Shown here: piece by piece, positions 6,130 through 12,552 of the stretch | Layout: the number at the start of each line of letters is the position of its first letter | Position numbering within the stretch: the first letter of the stretch is position 1 | DNA from: a virus | IMG/VR virus record: IMGVR_UViG_3300014819_000063 | Span: 1-25,442 of that record | Length of the DNA stretch: 25,442 nucleotides | Reading direction: 5' to 3' (one strand) | Program-made: the position numbers and the translations under genes | Notes under the pieces: model-generated | Databases searched by the model: none | What the model was told of the DNA's origin: nothing | What the model saw: the letters and a program-made list of their open reading frames with translations, nothing else

Positions 6130-6416
6130 TCGGCGAAGATATCGGCTGGACGCTTGAGCAGGCATGGAGCCGGTATCGCCTCGGGTTGCTAAGCCCTAGT
6201 AGTGCTTTATGGTTTTCGTCAAACGCTCCGTGCGAATGCGGAAATTCAGATGGGTTTAGTTGTTTCAACTCGGAGCATCACGAATGGCGAAGGGTTATGA
6301 GCTTGGCTTTTGACGAGGAGCCCCACCCAGTAGAGCCACCGGTATTCGATGCGTGTGATGTGTGTTCATGCAAAGGGTGCGTTCGAGGAAATTGCTGCGA
6401 GCATGAGGGAATTTGA
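6126..6416 (+). CDS. Cys-rich protein with a C-terminal CCEH cluster (96 aa)
   Basis: GTG 6126 overlaps the previous TGA; GGAGGAG lies 8 bases upstream. The first half carries CECG and a HH pair. Near the C-terminus the cluster C77-x2-C80-S-C82-x2-C85-x4-CC-E-H93 has the same spacing as in the gene at 4581. Probably a metal-binding domain shared by the two proteins. Function unknown. Confidence 0.7.
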   Translation: MIGEDIGWTLEQAWSRYRLGLLSPSSALWFSSNAPCECGNSDGFSCFNSEHHEWRRVMSLAFDEEPHPVEPPVFDACDVCSCKGCVRGNCCEHEGI

Positions 6417-6417
6417 T

Positions 6418-6765
6418 ATGTGGAATACGTTGGAATATATTTCTGAACTGCCGCCGGAGGCGTTCCGGACCGTAGAATTCAATGGAGACCGTATCGTGCT
6501 GAACCAGGTCGGAAGCAACTGCACCGGTGAGGTAGCGGTGACGCATGAACCGTATTGTCGGCTGAGCGTTGAACTCGATGTACAACCGCCGCGTGGATGG
6601 TTTTGGCTCAAGCATTGGAGCGAAAATGAGCCGTTTGTTCGGGCCCTCCTTGATCAGGGCATCCTTGAGCTTCATGAAAGCGCAATGGAGCCCACCGGGT
6701 ACGTAGTTTGCCGGGCGGCCAAGCTGAAGCCAAAGACATTCGCGGCGGAAATCCATGGCGCATAA
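6418..6765 (+). CDS. Hypothetical protein (115 aa)
   Basis: The start at 6418 is chosen since GAGGGA lies about 7 bases upstream and it follows the previous stop by one base; an upstream ATG at 6403 is possible. The product is a mixed alpha/beta protein with strand-like segments (FRTVEFNGDRIVL, AVTHEPYCRLSVEL) and then a helix. No family is recognised. It overlaps the next gene by 11 bases. Confidence 0.7.
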   Translation: MWNTLEYISELPPEAFRTVEFNGDRIVLNQVGSNCTGEVAVTHEPYCRLSVELDVQPPRGWFWLKHWSENEPFVRALLDQGILELHESAMEPTGYVVCRAAKLKPKTFAAEIHGA

Positions 6766-6967
6766 CGGCCATATTGACGGGCATATTCACGTTGACTGCG
6801 AAGACAGCGCCCAGGCGACGCAATATTCTGCTTGCGAATGCTGCAACGGGTTCCTTGACGAGGTTAAATCTAATGTGTATGAACTGCAGCAATCCGCCCG
6901 AGAGCAGGGTCTTTGCCCCGGGTGCGGCAGCGACTGGTGCTCCGGAGGGTGCGATGAGGACTGGTAG
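6755..6967 (+). CDS. Cys-rich small protein (70 aa)
   Basis: ATG 6755 inside the end of the previous gene. His-rich N-terminus (HNGHIDGHIHVDC), a central CECC, and a C-terminal CPGCGSDWCSGGC. Such density of Cys and His suggests one or two bound metals. No family is recognised. Confidence 0.65.
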   Translation: MAHNGHIDGHIHVDCEDSAQATQYSACECCNGFLDEVKSNVYELQQSAREQGLCPGCGSDWCSGGCDEDW

Positions 6968-7043
6968 GGTGTATGATCTGATTATCACCGCATTGGTCGG
7001 TGGGTTAATCTGGTTGCTGGCCAGTGCGGTCGGCCTAAGGTAG
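6954..7043 (+). CDS. Single-helix membrane peptide (29 aa)
   Basis: A 30-codon frame from ATG 6954, with GGAGGG 6 bases upstream and a 14-base overlap with the previous gene. A basic start (MRTGR) is followed by one hydrophobic helix (LIITALVGGLIWLLASAVGL). Function unknown. Confidence 0.55.
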   Translation: MRTGRVYDLIITALVGGLIWLLASAVGLR

Positions 7044-7055
7044 CAAGGAGAATAT

Positions 7056-7184
7056 ATGGGTACGATTTATCTTGGGATTGCGATTCTTGCCATTTTCATT
7101 AGCGGTCTTTCTGAATATCGCCGCTACCAGCGCAGCAAGCTTCCGGTAAAGACCTCATACGCAAAGACGGGCAAGAAGAAGTGA
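7056..7184 (+). CDS. Single-helix membrane peptide (42 aa)
   Basis: ATG 7056 after AAGGAGAATAT. Residues 3-18 are hydrophobic (TIYLGIAILAIFISGL), followed by a strongly basic tail ending KTGKKK. Same shape as the peptide at 2372. The stop overlaps the next GTG (GTGA). Function unknown. Confidence 0.6.
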   Translation: MGTIYLGIAILAIFISGLSEYRRYQRSKLPVKTSYAKTGKKK

Positions 7185-7477
7185 GCTACACGTACACGAA
7201 TAAAGACGTCCAGGACGCAATAGATGCGCTAAACCGGCGCGTGGGATTCCCGGACGGAACCAAGCTCTGGGAAGATGTCGATGGTAAACAAGTCTCCCAG
7301 GTTGGGTTTTATCACTCCTGGTATGACGACGGTCTTAAGTTGGTCTGCACAACCAACAACCGTGGCGGCCACCGGTTTGTTTTAAAGCTACGCGCAAAGA
7401 GCAAACGGGAGTTTTACAATTTAATTTGGGCGTATATTGCGGGACTAGATAATGCCACTCATGGCGAAGCACGGTAG
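7181..7477 (+). CDS. Hypothetical protein (98 aa)
   Basis: GTG 7181 overlaps the previous TGA. The product has a helical start (DVQDAIDALNRR) and then strands rich in Tyr/Trp (VGFYHSWYDDGLKLVCTT, HRFVLKLRAK), suggesting a small alpha/beta domain. No family is recognised. It overlaps the next gene by 26 bases. Confidence 0.65.
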   Translation: MSYTYTNKDVQDAIDALNRRVGFPDGTKLWEDVDGKQVSQVGFYHSWYDDGLKLVCTTNNRGGHRFVLKLRAKSKREFYNLIWAYIAGLDNATHGEAR

Positions 7478-7652
7478 GCCACACCGGCCCCTAGGTGTTT
7501 GCACACACTGCGGGGCGGTGTCTCGAGTATGGGAGTACGGCGCAGAAGAGCCTGGGTGCCAACACTACATCTGCGCTATGTGCATTGCGGTTGTCATAAA
7601 AATTAATGACTACGACAATCCGGTAGTAGACGGCTGGGAGTTTACCCTATAA
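7452..7652 (+). CDS. Zinc-ribbon-like protein (66 aa)
   Basis: ATG 7452 (or 7461). C17-x2-C20 (CTHC), C36, H38 and C41-x2-C44 (CAMC) give a plausible zinc-ribbon or treble-clef site, with a basic N-terminus. Last gene of the rightward block. Its final 11 bases overlap the convergent gene at 7642. Confidence 0.7.
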   Translation: MPLMAKHGRPHRPLGVCTHCGAVSRVWEYGAEEPGCQHYICAMCIAVVIKINDYDNPVVDGWEFTL

Positions 7653-8073
7653 TTCCGCGTTCTCGAGAGATCTTCCGAACTGACGGGTAGAACTGCGAAG
7701 CGTGCTTCATTGCATCCTTGACGTACTCTTCGTCCATGTAGTGGTCGGCAAGTTTAAAGTAAATCTTCGCCCACTTTGGCGTATGGTTCTCGTTGGACTT
7801 CACATGTGCAAGCTCATGGACGACCGTATCAACGTCGTTGGAGCAAAGAGTAATCTCCCCGTCCTCTGAAACTGTCTCCCCCATAGGATGCTTTTCGCCG
7901 AAGCGCTGTCGCGGAGGAACATGGTAATGCAGCCGGACAACCGTCACCCGGACATCAAACGTCTTTATTGCGTCCGCAATCACCTCTACCGCATCTCGCC
8001 ACTTTGACATTGCCCTTTTTGGCATCTCAATGGGGATGACCAGCTCAAAGGGAAGATTCTTATACCAGGTCAT
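7642..8073 (-). CDS. Small zinc metallopeptidase-like protein, HExxH (143 aa)
   Basis: ATG 8073 directly follows the previous TAA. Residues 86-90 are HELAH, the zinc and catalytic motif of zincins, followed by H97 and then a helix. The segment HELAHVKSNENHTPKWAKIY recalls the SprT and YgjP/WLM families, where a small HExxH fold is followed by NHxxxFW. Family assignment is by motif only. Such phage proteins may cut host or DNA-bound proteins, or may be inactive structural zinc folds. Paired with the ParB-like gene. Confidence 0.7.
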   Translation of the reverse strand: MTWYKNLPFELVIPIEMPKRAMSKWRDAVEVIADAIKTFDVRVTVVRLHYHVPPRQRFGEKHPMGETVSEDGEITLCSNDVDTVVHELAHVKSNENHTPKWAKIYFKLADHYMDEEYVKDAMKHASQFYPSVRKISRERGIIG

Positions 8074-8538
8074 TTATCGTCCCTTCTTTCGCTTCGAGCC
8101 GCAGGTTGGGCAGACATCCCCCTCCGGAGATTCGTCTGCGTTAAGTTTTGAGAGTAGCTTCTGAATGTCGTCCTGGTCAAACGCGGTATCAAGGAGATAG
8201 TTTCCAGAGTCGGCCTCTTGTAGCAACTCAAGTAGGGCGTGATCATTCCAGGTTGCCAGCTCAGCTGTTTTGTTGTCTGCCAGAAGGATCGCCTTAGCCC
8301 GCTCATTATCGCAATCGACCCAGAAAACCGGAACCTCTTTAATCCCGCAGATTTTTGCAGCCTGGAGTCGGTGATTGCCCGCCAAAACATAGCCGGTGGA
8401 TTTCTGTGCCACAACCGACCCGAACCAACCATTCTTCCGAATGCTTGTAACAATCGCGCCAATATCGCCCTCCCGTGGGTTATCCGGGTGGAGCGCCAGG
8501 TTGTCGACCGATTCTATGCTGATTGGAACGTTGACCAT
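8074..8538 (-). CDS. ParB-like nuclease-domain protein (154 aa)
   Basis: ATG 8538 with GGAGGA 4 bases upstream; the frame is longer but the promoter at 8585-8613 favours this start. The N-terminal 95 residues match the ParB/Srx fold: a VP.S.I..NPRE-like opening and GNHRLQAA (54-61), the GxxRxxA box that binds nucleotide in ParB (CTP) or Srx. A C-terminal CPTC (143-146) adds a possible zinc knuckle. Phage ParB-like proteins often work with DNA methylases or in DNA modification; the role here is unknown. Confidence 0.85.
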   Translation of the reverse strand: MVNVPISIESVDNLALHPDNPREGDIGAIVTSIRKNGWFGSVVAQKSTGYVLAGNHRLQAAKICGIKEVPVFWVDCDNERAKAILLADNKTAELATWNDHALLELLQEADSGNYLLDTAFDQDDIQKLLSKLNADESPEGDVCPTCGSKRKKGR

Positions 8539-8584
8539 GGGTCCTCCGTATGATACGCTCTTAGTAGGTGGTGCCCTATGTATG

Positions 8585-8613
8585 AGCATACCTGAGAGCA
8601 AACGAATCGCCAA
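8585..8613 (-). promoter_or_regulatory. Promoter for the ParB-like/metallopeptidase pair
   Basis: On the minus strand TTGGCG (8613-8608), 17 bases, TATGCT (8590-8585). Predicted start about 8578, giving a 40-base leader with GGAGGA. It lies 20 bases from the divergent rightward promoter. Confidence 0.5.
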
Positions 8614-8633
8614 CTGGCAAACCGGCTACGATG

Positions 8634-8661
8634 TAGACAAATCATGAAGGTGTAGTAAAAT
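8634..8661 (+). promoter_or_regulatory. Promoter for the rightward 8679 operon
   Basis: TAGACA (8634-8639), 16 bases, TAAAAT (8656-8661). Predicted start about 8668, so the leader is only about 11 bases and contains GAGGAGG before ATG 8679. Confidence 0.45.
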
Positions 8662-8678
8662 CGCATGAGGAGGCCCGG

Positions 8679-9380
8679 ATGCAGCTACAGGCACGACGAG
8701 CTCAAGCTTTGCTGAAATTACTCGGCGTGGTGGCCGTAGCGACGGTTCTCCTTGTCTCCCCATCGCCAACTGCGGTAGAGACATCCCCGGAGCCCGTAAT
8801 TTATGATCAGCCTCCGGTTCCATCAGTAAGCGTTGATTTTGATGTCTCCGCCTGGTCAGACGCCCATAAAGTTATTGGCTTTGGTACGACCTATGACGCC
8901 TATGACTACGCCCGTTCCTGGTATGACCACCCTAACACTTGGGTATCGGTTGACCCAGAGAACAAACCCCTCAACAAAAGTAAGTGCAAGAGCCACCCTG
9001 AATGGGGATGCTACTACCGCGACATGGGCAGCTGGAATAAGCTTGTTCGCCCGTGGGACGGCGTTGAACACGTTGACAATATGTATGCCGCTCTTGGGCC
9101 GTATTTGCGAAAAAGCATTGCCGAACAGATGCCTCTTTGGCATCAAATCCCAACCCACAAGTTGCTAATCACCTCACTCGTCACTCATAAATCGGTTGAG
9201 GTGTGGGTCGTAGACTACTGCGATTGCCGTCAGCGCCACCCGGATGGCCCGGCCTCTGCCTGGTCTCTGGTAGACTTGTCACCACAGGTATGGGCAGCCC
9301 TGGGGGCCTATAAAAACGGCCGTAATGGTCAGAATGTTAAGGGTTGGAAGAACACTATTGAAGTGCGGTTTTTGCCGTAG
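8679..9380 (+). CDS. Exported protein with RlpA-like double-psi beta-barrel features (233 aa)
   Basis: ATG 8679 with GAGGAGG upstream. Basic N-terminus then a hydrophobic segment (residues about 11-27) predicts export or a membrane anchor, followed by a Pro-rich linker. The C-terminal part (residues 160-231) has VVDYCDC (D179, C181, C183) and LVDLSPQVWAALGA (D199), matching the pattern of double-psi beta barrels such as RlpA and expansin-like proteins (Asp, then IDLS..AF..L). RlpA cleaves peptidoglycan, so a cell-wall role in entry, lysis or release is possible. A conserved catalytic set is not proven. Confidence 0.65.
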   Translation: MQLQARRAQALLKLLGVVAVATVLLVSPSPTAVETSPEPVIYDQPPVPSVSVDFDVSAWSDAHKVIGFGTTYDAYDYARSWYDHPNTWVSVDPENKPLNKSKCKSHPEWGCYYRDMGSWNKLVRPWDGVEHVDNMYAALGPYLRKSIAEQMPLWHQIPTHKLLITSLVTHKSVEVWVVDYCDCRQRHPDGPASAWSLVDLSPQVWAALGAYKNGRNGQNVKGWKNTIEVRFLP

Positions 9381-9388
9381 GAGGAATT

Positions 9389-9748
9389 ATGGGTCCAGAG
9401 TTAATTTATTTACTTTCGCAGATTCGTGTTGGTCGAGAAAACGCTATTACCTACAAAGAGCTGGCCAAGACTACCCGATGGAATAGCAGGGCAATTCAGC
9501 TTGCCGTCGAAGAGCTACGAAACGTCTGGGAGCAGCCGATCTGCTCTGCCTCTGACAGCCCTGCCGGCGTGTATATCGCCACAAGCTCAGAAGAGCTGGA
9601 ATCGTGGGCAAACATGCAGCGAGAACGCGCTAGGAGCCTTCTCCGCTCGTCGTGGGCGGTTCGAAAGATTGCCAAGCGATGGAAGGTCCAGGAAGACCAG
9701 GCGCGAAGGGACAATGCAGTACCGGGAGAGGTAACACTGGGGCTATAA
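9389..9748 (+). CDS. Winged-helix DNA-binding protein (119 aa)
   Basis: ATG 9389 after GTAGGAGGAATT. Residues about 5-60 read as a winged helix: AITYKELAKTTRWNSRAIQLAVEELRN is a helix-turn-helix of the replication-relaxation or LexA-like style, followed by a wing. A long basic helix (residues 72-105, Arg-rich) follows. Likely a transcription or replication regulator. No specific family is assigned. The end overlaps the promoter region of the next leader. Confidence 0.7.
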   Translation: MGPELIYLLSQIRVGRENAITYKELAKTTRWNSRAIQLAVEELRNVWEQPICSASDSPAGVYIATSSEELESWANMQRERARSLLRSSWAVRKIAKRWKVQEDQARRDNAVPGEVTLGL

Positions 9749-9759
9749 TCTGGTATAGT
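9731..9759 (+). promoter_or_regulatory. Extended -10 promoter before the structured leader
   Basis: GTAACA (9731-9736), 17 bases, TATAGT (9754-9759) with an upstream TGG giving an extended -10. Predicted start about 9765. A second -10-like TATAAT at 9744-9749 lacks a matching -35. Confidence 0.5.
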
Positions 9760-9764
9760 TTTGC

Positions 9765-9836
9765 GGGGCCGAGCATACGCCAAAGGTCATCATGCCAGAG
9801 GGTAACGGCGGGTGAAACTCCCGCCCGGCTCCACCA
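9765..9836 (+). ncRNA. tRNA-like structured leader ending in CCA, upstream of the FmdB-like gene
   Basis: GGGGCCG (9765-9771) pairs with CGGCTCC (9826-9832) in a 7-bp stem with one G-U, followed by ACCA. Next to it is a T-arm-like hairpin: GGCGGG, loop TGAAACT, CCCGCC (9807-9825). The predicted transcription start is the first base of the fold. The region between (9772-9806) can form GCAT/ATGC but no anticodon arm, and the loop is not the TTCRA of real tRNAs. At 72 bases it could be a degenerate tRNA, a tRNA mimic or a riboregulator. It ends next to AAAGGAGA of the next gene. Confidence 0.4.
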
Positions 9837-9847
9837 AAGGAGACATC

Positions 9848-10072
9848 ATGCCAACGTACGATTACAAATGCAAAAAGTGCGACATCGTTCGAGAAACAGT
9901 CCGCAAGATGACGGACGACTCGAAGGAGCTTTGCCTTGTCTGCAACGGGGAGATGCACGTTGTCTTCAACAGCCCGAAGATTACTTACAAAGGATCTGGC
10001 TGGGCGTGGCAGGAGAAAATCCCGCAGACCACCAATATTGTTATTGGCGCTGATCCTTCAAAGAAGAGCTAA
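9848..10072 (+). CDS. FmdB-family zinc-ribbon protein (74 aa)
   Basis: ATG 9848 with AAAGGAGA 6 bases upstream. MPTYDYKCKKC is the typical FmdB start (MPTYEYxCxxCG). C8-x2-C11 and C29-x2-C32 form the zinc ribbon, and the C-terminus has the usual GSGW segment. FmdB-type proteins are small putative regulators, common in bacteria and phages; targets are unknown. The last 32 bases overlap the convergent gene. Confidence 0.8.
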   Translation: MPTYDYKCKKCDIVRETVRKMTDDSKELCLVCNGEMHVVFNSPKITYKGSGWAWQEKIPQTTNIVIGADPSKKS

Positions 10073-10379
10073 TTGTTCGACTGAGTTCAAACATTGCCTG
10101 AGCGGGTGTTGCGCCCCGGCCGACCAGAGAAGTGACGCCATCAAGTAAGTCTTCCGGAAAGCATTCAACCACCCAATGCGGCCCCTGGTTTTCACTATGC
10201 GTCCAGTAGAAAATTTGCACTGACGGAAGCTCTACTCGTTTGCCGCAGGCCTGCTCGAAAGATCGCCAGGCGCACTGCAAACAATGATCCGCATCTGTCG
10301 GCAGCCCATACGTTCGCAGCCCATCCGGCCCCTGGATAATTGCTGCTGAGTGTAGGCATTCGGCATTTTCGCTTACCAT
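10041..10379 (-). CDS. HicB-like fold protein with N-terminal Cys/His motif (112 aa)
   Basis: ATG 10379 is chosen because AAGGAG lies 6 bases upstream; ATG 10400 is the alternative. The N-terminus holds C8, H10 and CLQC (about 34-37). The C-terminal part, WVVECFPEDL...GVTSLVGRGATPAQAMFELSRTI, follows the HicB pattern (VxCPEL..GxxSxGxTxxEAxxNLxxAI). HicB is an RNase-H-like fold antitoxin. No HicA toxin is adjacent, so toxin-antitoxin function is not supported. Convergent with, and overlapping, the FmdB-like gene. Confidence 0.6.
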   Translation of the reverse strand: MVSENAECLHSAAIIQGPDGLRTYGLPTDADHCLQCAWRSFEQACGKRVELPSVQIFYWTHSENQGPHWVVECFPEDLLDGVTSLVGRGATPAQAMFELSRTISSSLKDQRQ

Positions 10380-10689
10380 CTTCAACTCCTTAGAATCCAT
10401 TCCCCGTCCCCCTTCGCCCTTCGCCCCAATCCCCCCCCACGGTCTCGGATTGCGCATCCTACACCATTTGCCGGCAGAGTGCCAACTCTTTTTGTGTTCT
10501 GCAAAAAATAATTTACGCCCCGATTTCGAGCACAAAACACCCTTTCTCTCTCCTGGAAAGAACTAAGAATTACCACAAGAGTAGTTAGTAAAAAATATTA
10601 TTCCCCAGAACCCTGAGTCCCTGAGCCCCCATCCCCCCCCTTCCTTAAAGGTTTCCCCCCCCTTCCCCAAAACCGGTCACATTTGGCAG
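10380..10689. other. Divergent intergenic region, G/C-tract rich
   Basis: No gene was seen. Three runs of eight C (10431-10438, 10633-10640, 10655-10662) and several shorter C runs give the minus strand many G tracts, capable of G-quadruplex formation both in the leader of the leftward gene and upstream of the rightward one. An AT-rich stretch (10500-10605) lies between. CAATCC/GGATTG arms (10427-10452) can pair around the leftward start site. Confidence 0.5.
10456..10485 (-). promoter_or_regulatory. Promoter for the HicB-like gene
   Basis: On the minus strand TTGGCA (10485-10480), 18 bases, TAGGAT (10461-10456). The -10 is identical to that of the promoter at 4073-4101. Predicted leader about 70 bases, very G-rich. 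Confidence 0.55.
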
Positions 10690-10719
10690 TTGCACCGGGC
10701 GGATATCGTGCTGTATGAT
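10690..10719 (+). promoter_or_regulatory. Promoter for a leaderless glycosyltransferase transcript
   Basis: TTGCAC (10690-10695), 18 bases, TATGAT (10714-10719). The ATG at 10726 is exactly 6 bases past the -10 and has no ribosome binding site, so transcription should start at or next to the ATG. Confidence 0.5.
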
Positions 10720-10725
10720 CCCGGC

Positions 10726-11541
10726 ATGGGAAACAAGAAACAACGAAACAAAGCAGAGTCGGCAGGCCGGGCCCCCCAGGTCTCGCCGCTTTCACTTTGT
10801 TCAATCACACCAATCCTTGACGGAAACGTAAATCATGGATACGTGCACTCACTTTTGGGGATTCAGCAGGCTTGCTTGTTGGTCGGAGTGCCATTTTCCT
10901 GGTCCTTTGTTGTCGGCAACTCAATGCTTGTTGCGGCTCGAAACCGGTGCGTCGGGCAGTTCATGGATGAAACAAAAGCAACCCACATGCTCTTCCTGGA
11001 CGCCGATATTTCCGTCCGCTGGGAGGATGTGATGGTCGCGCTGGTCGCCGACAAGGACGTCGTGGCTATCCCCTGCCTGAAGCGTGCCATTGACTGGGAT
11101 CGAAGCGTGGAGATGGTACGAAAGCATCCAGAAGTTCCAGCCAGTGCGATTGAGGGTGTTCTAGGTTTGCCTAATTTTGTTCTTGACTCAACAGCACCAT
11201 CTCCAACAAAGCAAGACGAAGAGATGGGGCTTTTGGAGGCAACGCATGCCGGAACCGGGGCGATGATCATTGCCCGGCGAGCTTTTGAGAAATATCAAAA
11301 GGCTTTTCCGGATCGCTGGTATCTGGAGGATGTTCGTGGCGTAACGCATCGGACGGTTGAATATTTCCGATACGGCCGACGGGATAATCACTTCATCGGA
11401 GAGGACTACACGTTCTGTGACGATTGGCGATCTATCGGTGGTAAGATCTACGTCAAGCTAGACGCCCGATCAACGCACGTTGGTCAGGTGAATCTGAAAT
11501 ATGACCTAGCGGCTCTAAGGGCCCTAGCTCGGGAGGAGTAA
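10726..11541 (+). CDS. Glycosyltransferase, GT-A type (271 aa)
   Basis: The start at ATG 10726 is set by the promoter 6 bases upstream. A basic N-terminal tail (residues 1-18) precedes a GT-A fold: a first strand (LSLCSITPILDG), the donor-binding region and the metal-binding DAD (92-94) in THMLFLDADIS. A conserved C-terminal part has GTGAMIIARRAFE and GEDYTFC...THVGQ. It is clearly paralogous to the gene at 11755, matching in each of these blocks. It should transfer a sugar from a nucleotide-sugar donor; acceptor (virion protein, DNA base or host glycan) unknown. Confidence 0.8.
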   Translation: MGNKKQRNKAESAGRAPQVSPLSLCSITPILDGNVNHGYVHSLLGIQQACLLVGVPFSWSFVVGNSMLVAARNRCVGQFMDETKATHMLFLDADISVRWEDVMVALVADKDVVAIPCLKRAIDWDRSVEMVRKHPEVPASAIEGVLGLPNFVLDSTAPSPTKQDEEMGLLEATHAGTGAMIIARRAFEKYQKAFPDRWYLEDVRGVTHRTVEYFRYGRRDNHFIGEDYTFCDDWRSIGGKIYVKLDARSTHVGQVNLKYDLAALRALAREE

Positions 11542-11542
11542 G

Positions 11543-11755
11543 ATGGAAGTCGCACTATTTATCGGCGGAACACTTTTCGGGGTACTCATTGGCTCTGTGG
11601 CTGGTTTTGGCTCCGCCATGACAAAGATTGAGCAAGCTCGGCAGGAAGGTTTCATGATGGCATTTGCCAATTTTGCCGAAGTTGCGCAAAAGGCGATAGA
11701 CGAGCAGAAGGCAAAGACGCCAACGTATCCACAGGCCGGGAAGAAGACAAACTGA
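11543..11755 (+). CDS. Small membrane-anchored protein (70 aa)
   Basis: ATG 11543 after GGGAGGAGTAAG. Residues 2-24 are hydrophobic (VALFIGGTLFGVLIGSVAGFG), then a helical, charged domain of about 45 residues. Sits between the two glycosyltransferase paralogues; its TGA overlaps the next ATG (TGATG). Could anchor or localise the enzymes, which is inference from position only. Confidence 0.7.
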   Translation: MEVALFIGGTLFGVLIGSVAGFGSAMTKIEQARQEGFMMAFANFAEVAQKAIDEQKAKTPTYPQAGKKTN

Positions 11756-12552
11756 TGAGCAAGAAAAAATTTCCAAAGCTGCATCTTGTAACTCCAACGC
11801 TAGACGGAAAGGTTTCAGCCGAATACGTTCAGGCGTTGTCCGCCCTGCAAAAAGTTCTGTACCAAAACAGCATTAACCTTTCAATGAAATTTCAAATTGG
11901 CAACTCGCTCCTTGCTGCTGGCCGGAACTGGCTTGCCAATGACTTCCTGGAGGGCGACGCAGACTGGCTGCTAATGGTTGACTCGGATATTGCATACCGA
12001 CCGCAAGACGTCATTGCCGCCCTGCCACATCTCGAGGGAGCAATCATTGGTTTTCCATGCTCAAAGAAATTTGCAAAATGGGAGCGGGTCGCAAAAACAC
12101 TTCGAGACAATCCAGATTTTCCACACACAGGAATTCCGGCAATCCTTGGCGATGCAAATTTTCACCTGGGAGTCAGTGACTATCTATTCCCAAATGAATA
12201 TGGCCTAGCAAAAGTTAAGTGGATTGGAACAGGGGTAATGCTAGTTTCTCGATCATCACTTGAAAAGATCATTCAGAAAAACCCAGAAGATAAGATTGAA
12301 GTTGACGGCAAGATCATGCAAGAGTTTTTCAGGTACGACACGTTCCCCGAAGAAAAAGACGGCGTGGCATACAAGTCGATCACCGGAGAAGACGTGGCGT
12401 TTTGCCGTCTAGCCAAGAACTCGGGACTTGAGGTTTATGCAAAGATTGACGCGCTAACAACGCACATGGGCTTTAACTTGTATCAATTTGACGCTACGGT
12501 AGTAGCTCAGCTAAAGAATGTCCCAGACCAGATGGAATCGCAGAAAAAGTAA
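11755..12552 (+). CDS. Glycosyltransferase, GT-A type, paralogue of 10726 (265 aa)
   Basis: ATG 11755 overlaps the previous stop. Layout as in its paralogue: LHLVTPTLDG opening, DSD metal motif (76-78) in WLLMVDSDIAY, GTGVMLVSRSSLE, then GEDVAFC and TTHMGF near the end. The last 59 bases overlap a convergent gene. Substrates unknown. Two divergent paralogues in a row suggest two different linkages in one glycan. Confidence 0.8.
   Translation: MSKKKFPKLHLVTPTLDGKVSAEYVQALSALQKVLYQNSINLSMKFQIGNSLLAAGRNWLANDFLEGDADWLLMVDSDIAYRPQDVIAALPHLEGAIIGFPCSKKFAKWERVAKTLRDNPDFPHTGIPAILGDANFHLGVSDYLFPNEYGLAKVKWIGTGVMLVSRSSLEKIIQKNPEDKIEVDGKIMQEFFRYDTFPEEKDGVAYKSITGEDVAFCRLAKNSGLEVYAKIDALTTHMGFNLYQFDATVVAQLKNVPDQMESQKK

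Noticed and set aside
8582-8647. A 21-codon frame (MSIPESKRIANWQTGYDVDKS)
   Set aside because: It lies across two divergent promoters and its ribosome-binding match is weak.
9790-9836. A cobalamin riboswitch (GGTGAAACTCC resemblance)
   Set aside because: The conserved B12-box (GCCACTG) and most core segments are absent and the region is far too short.
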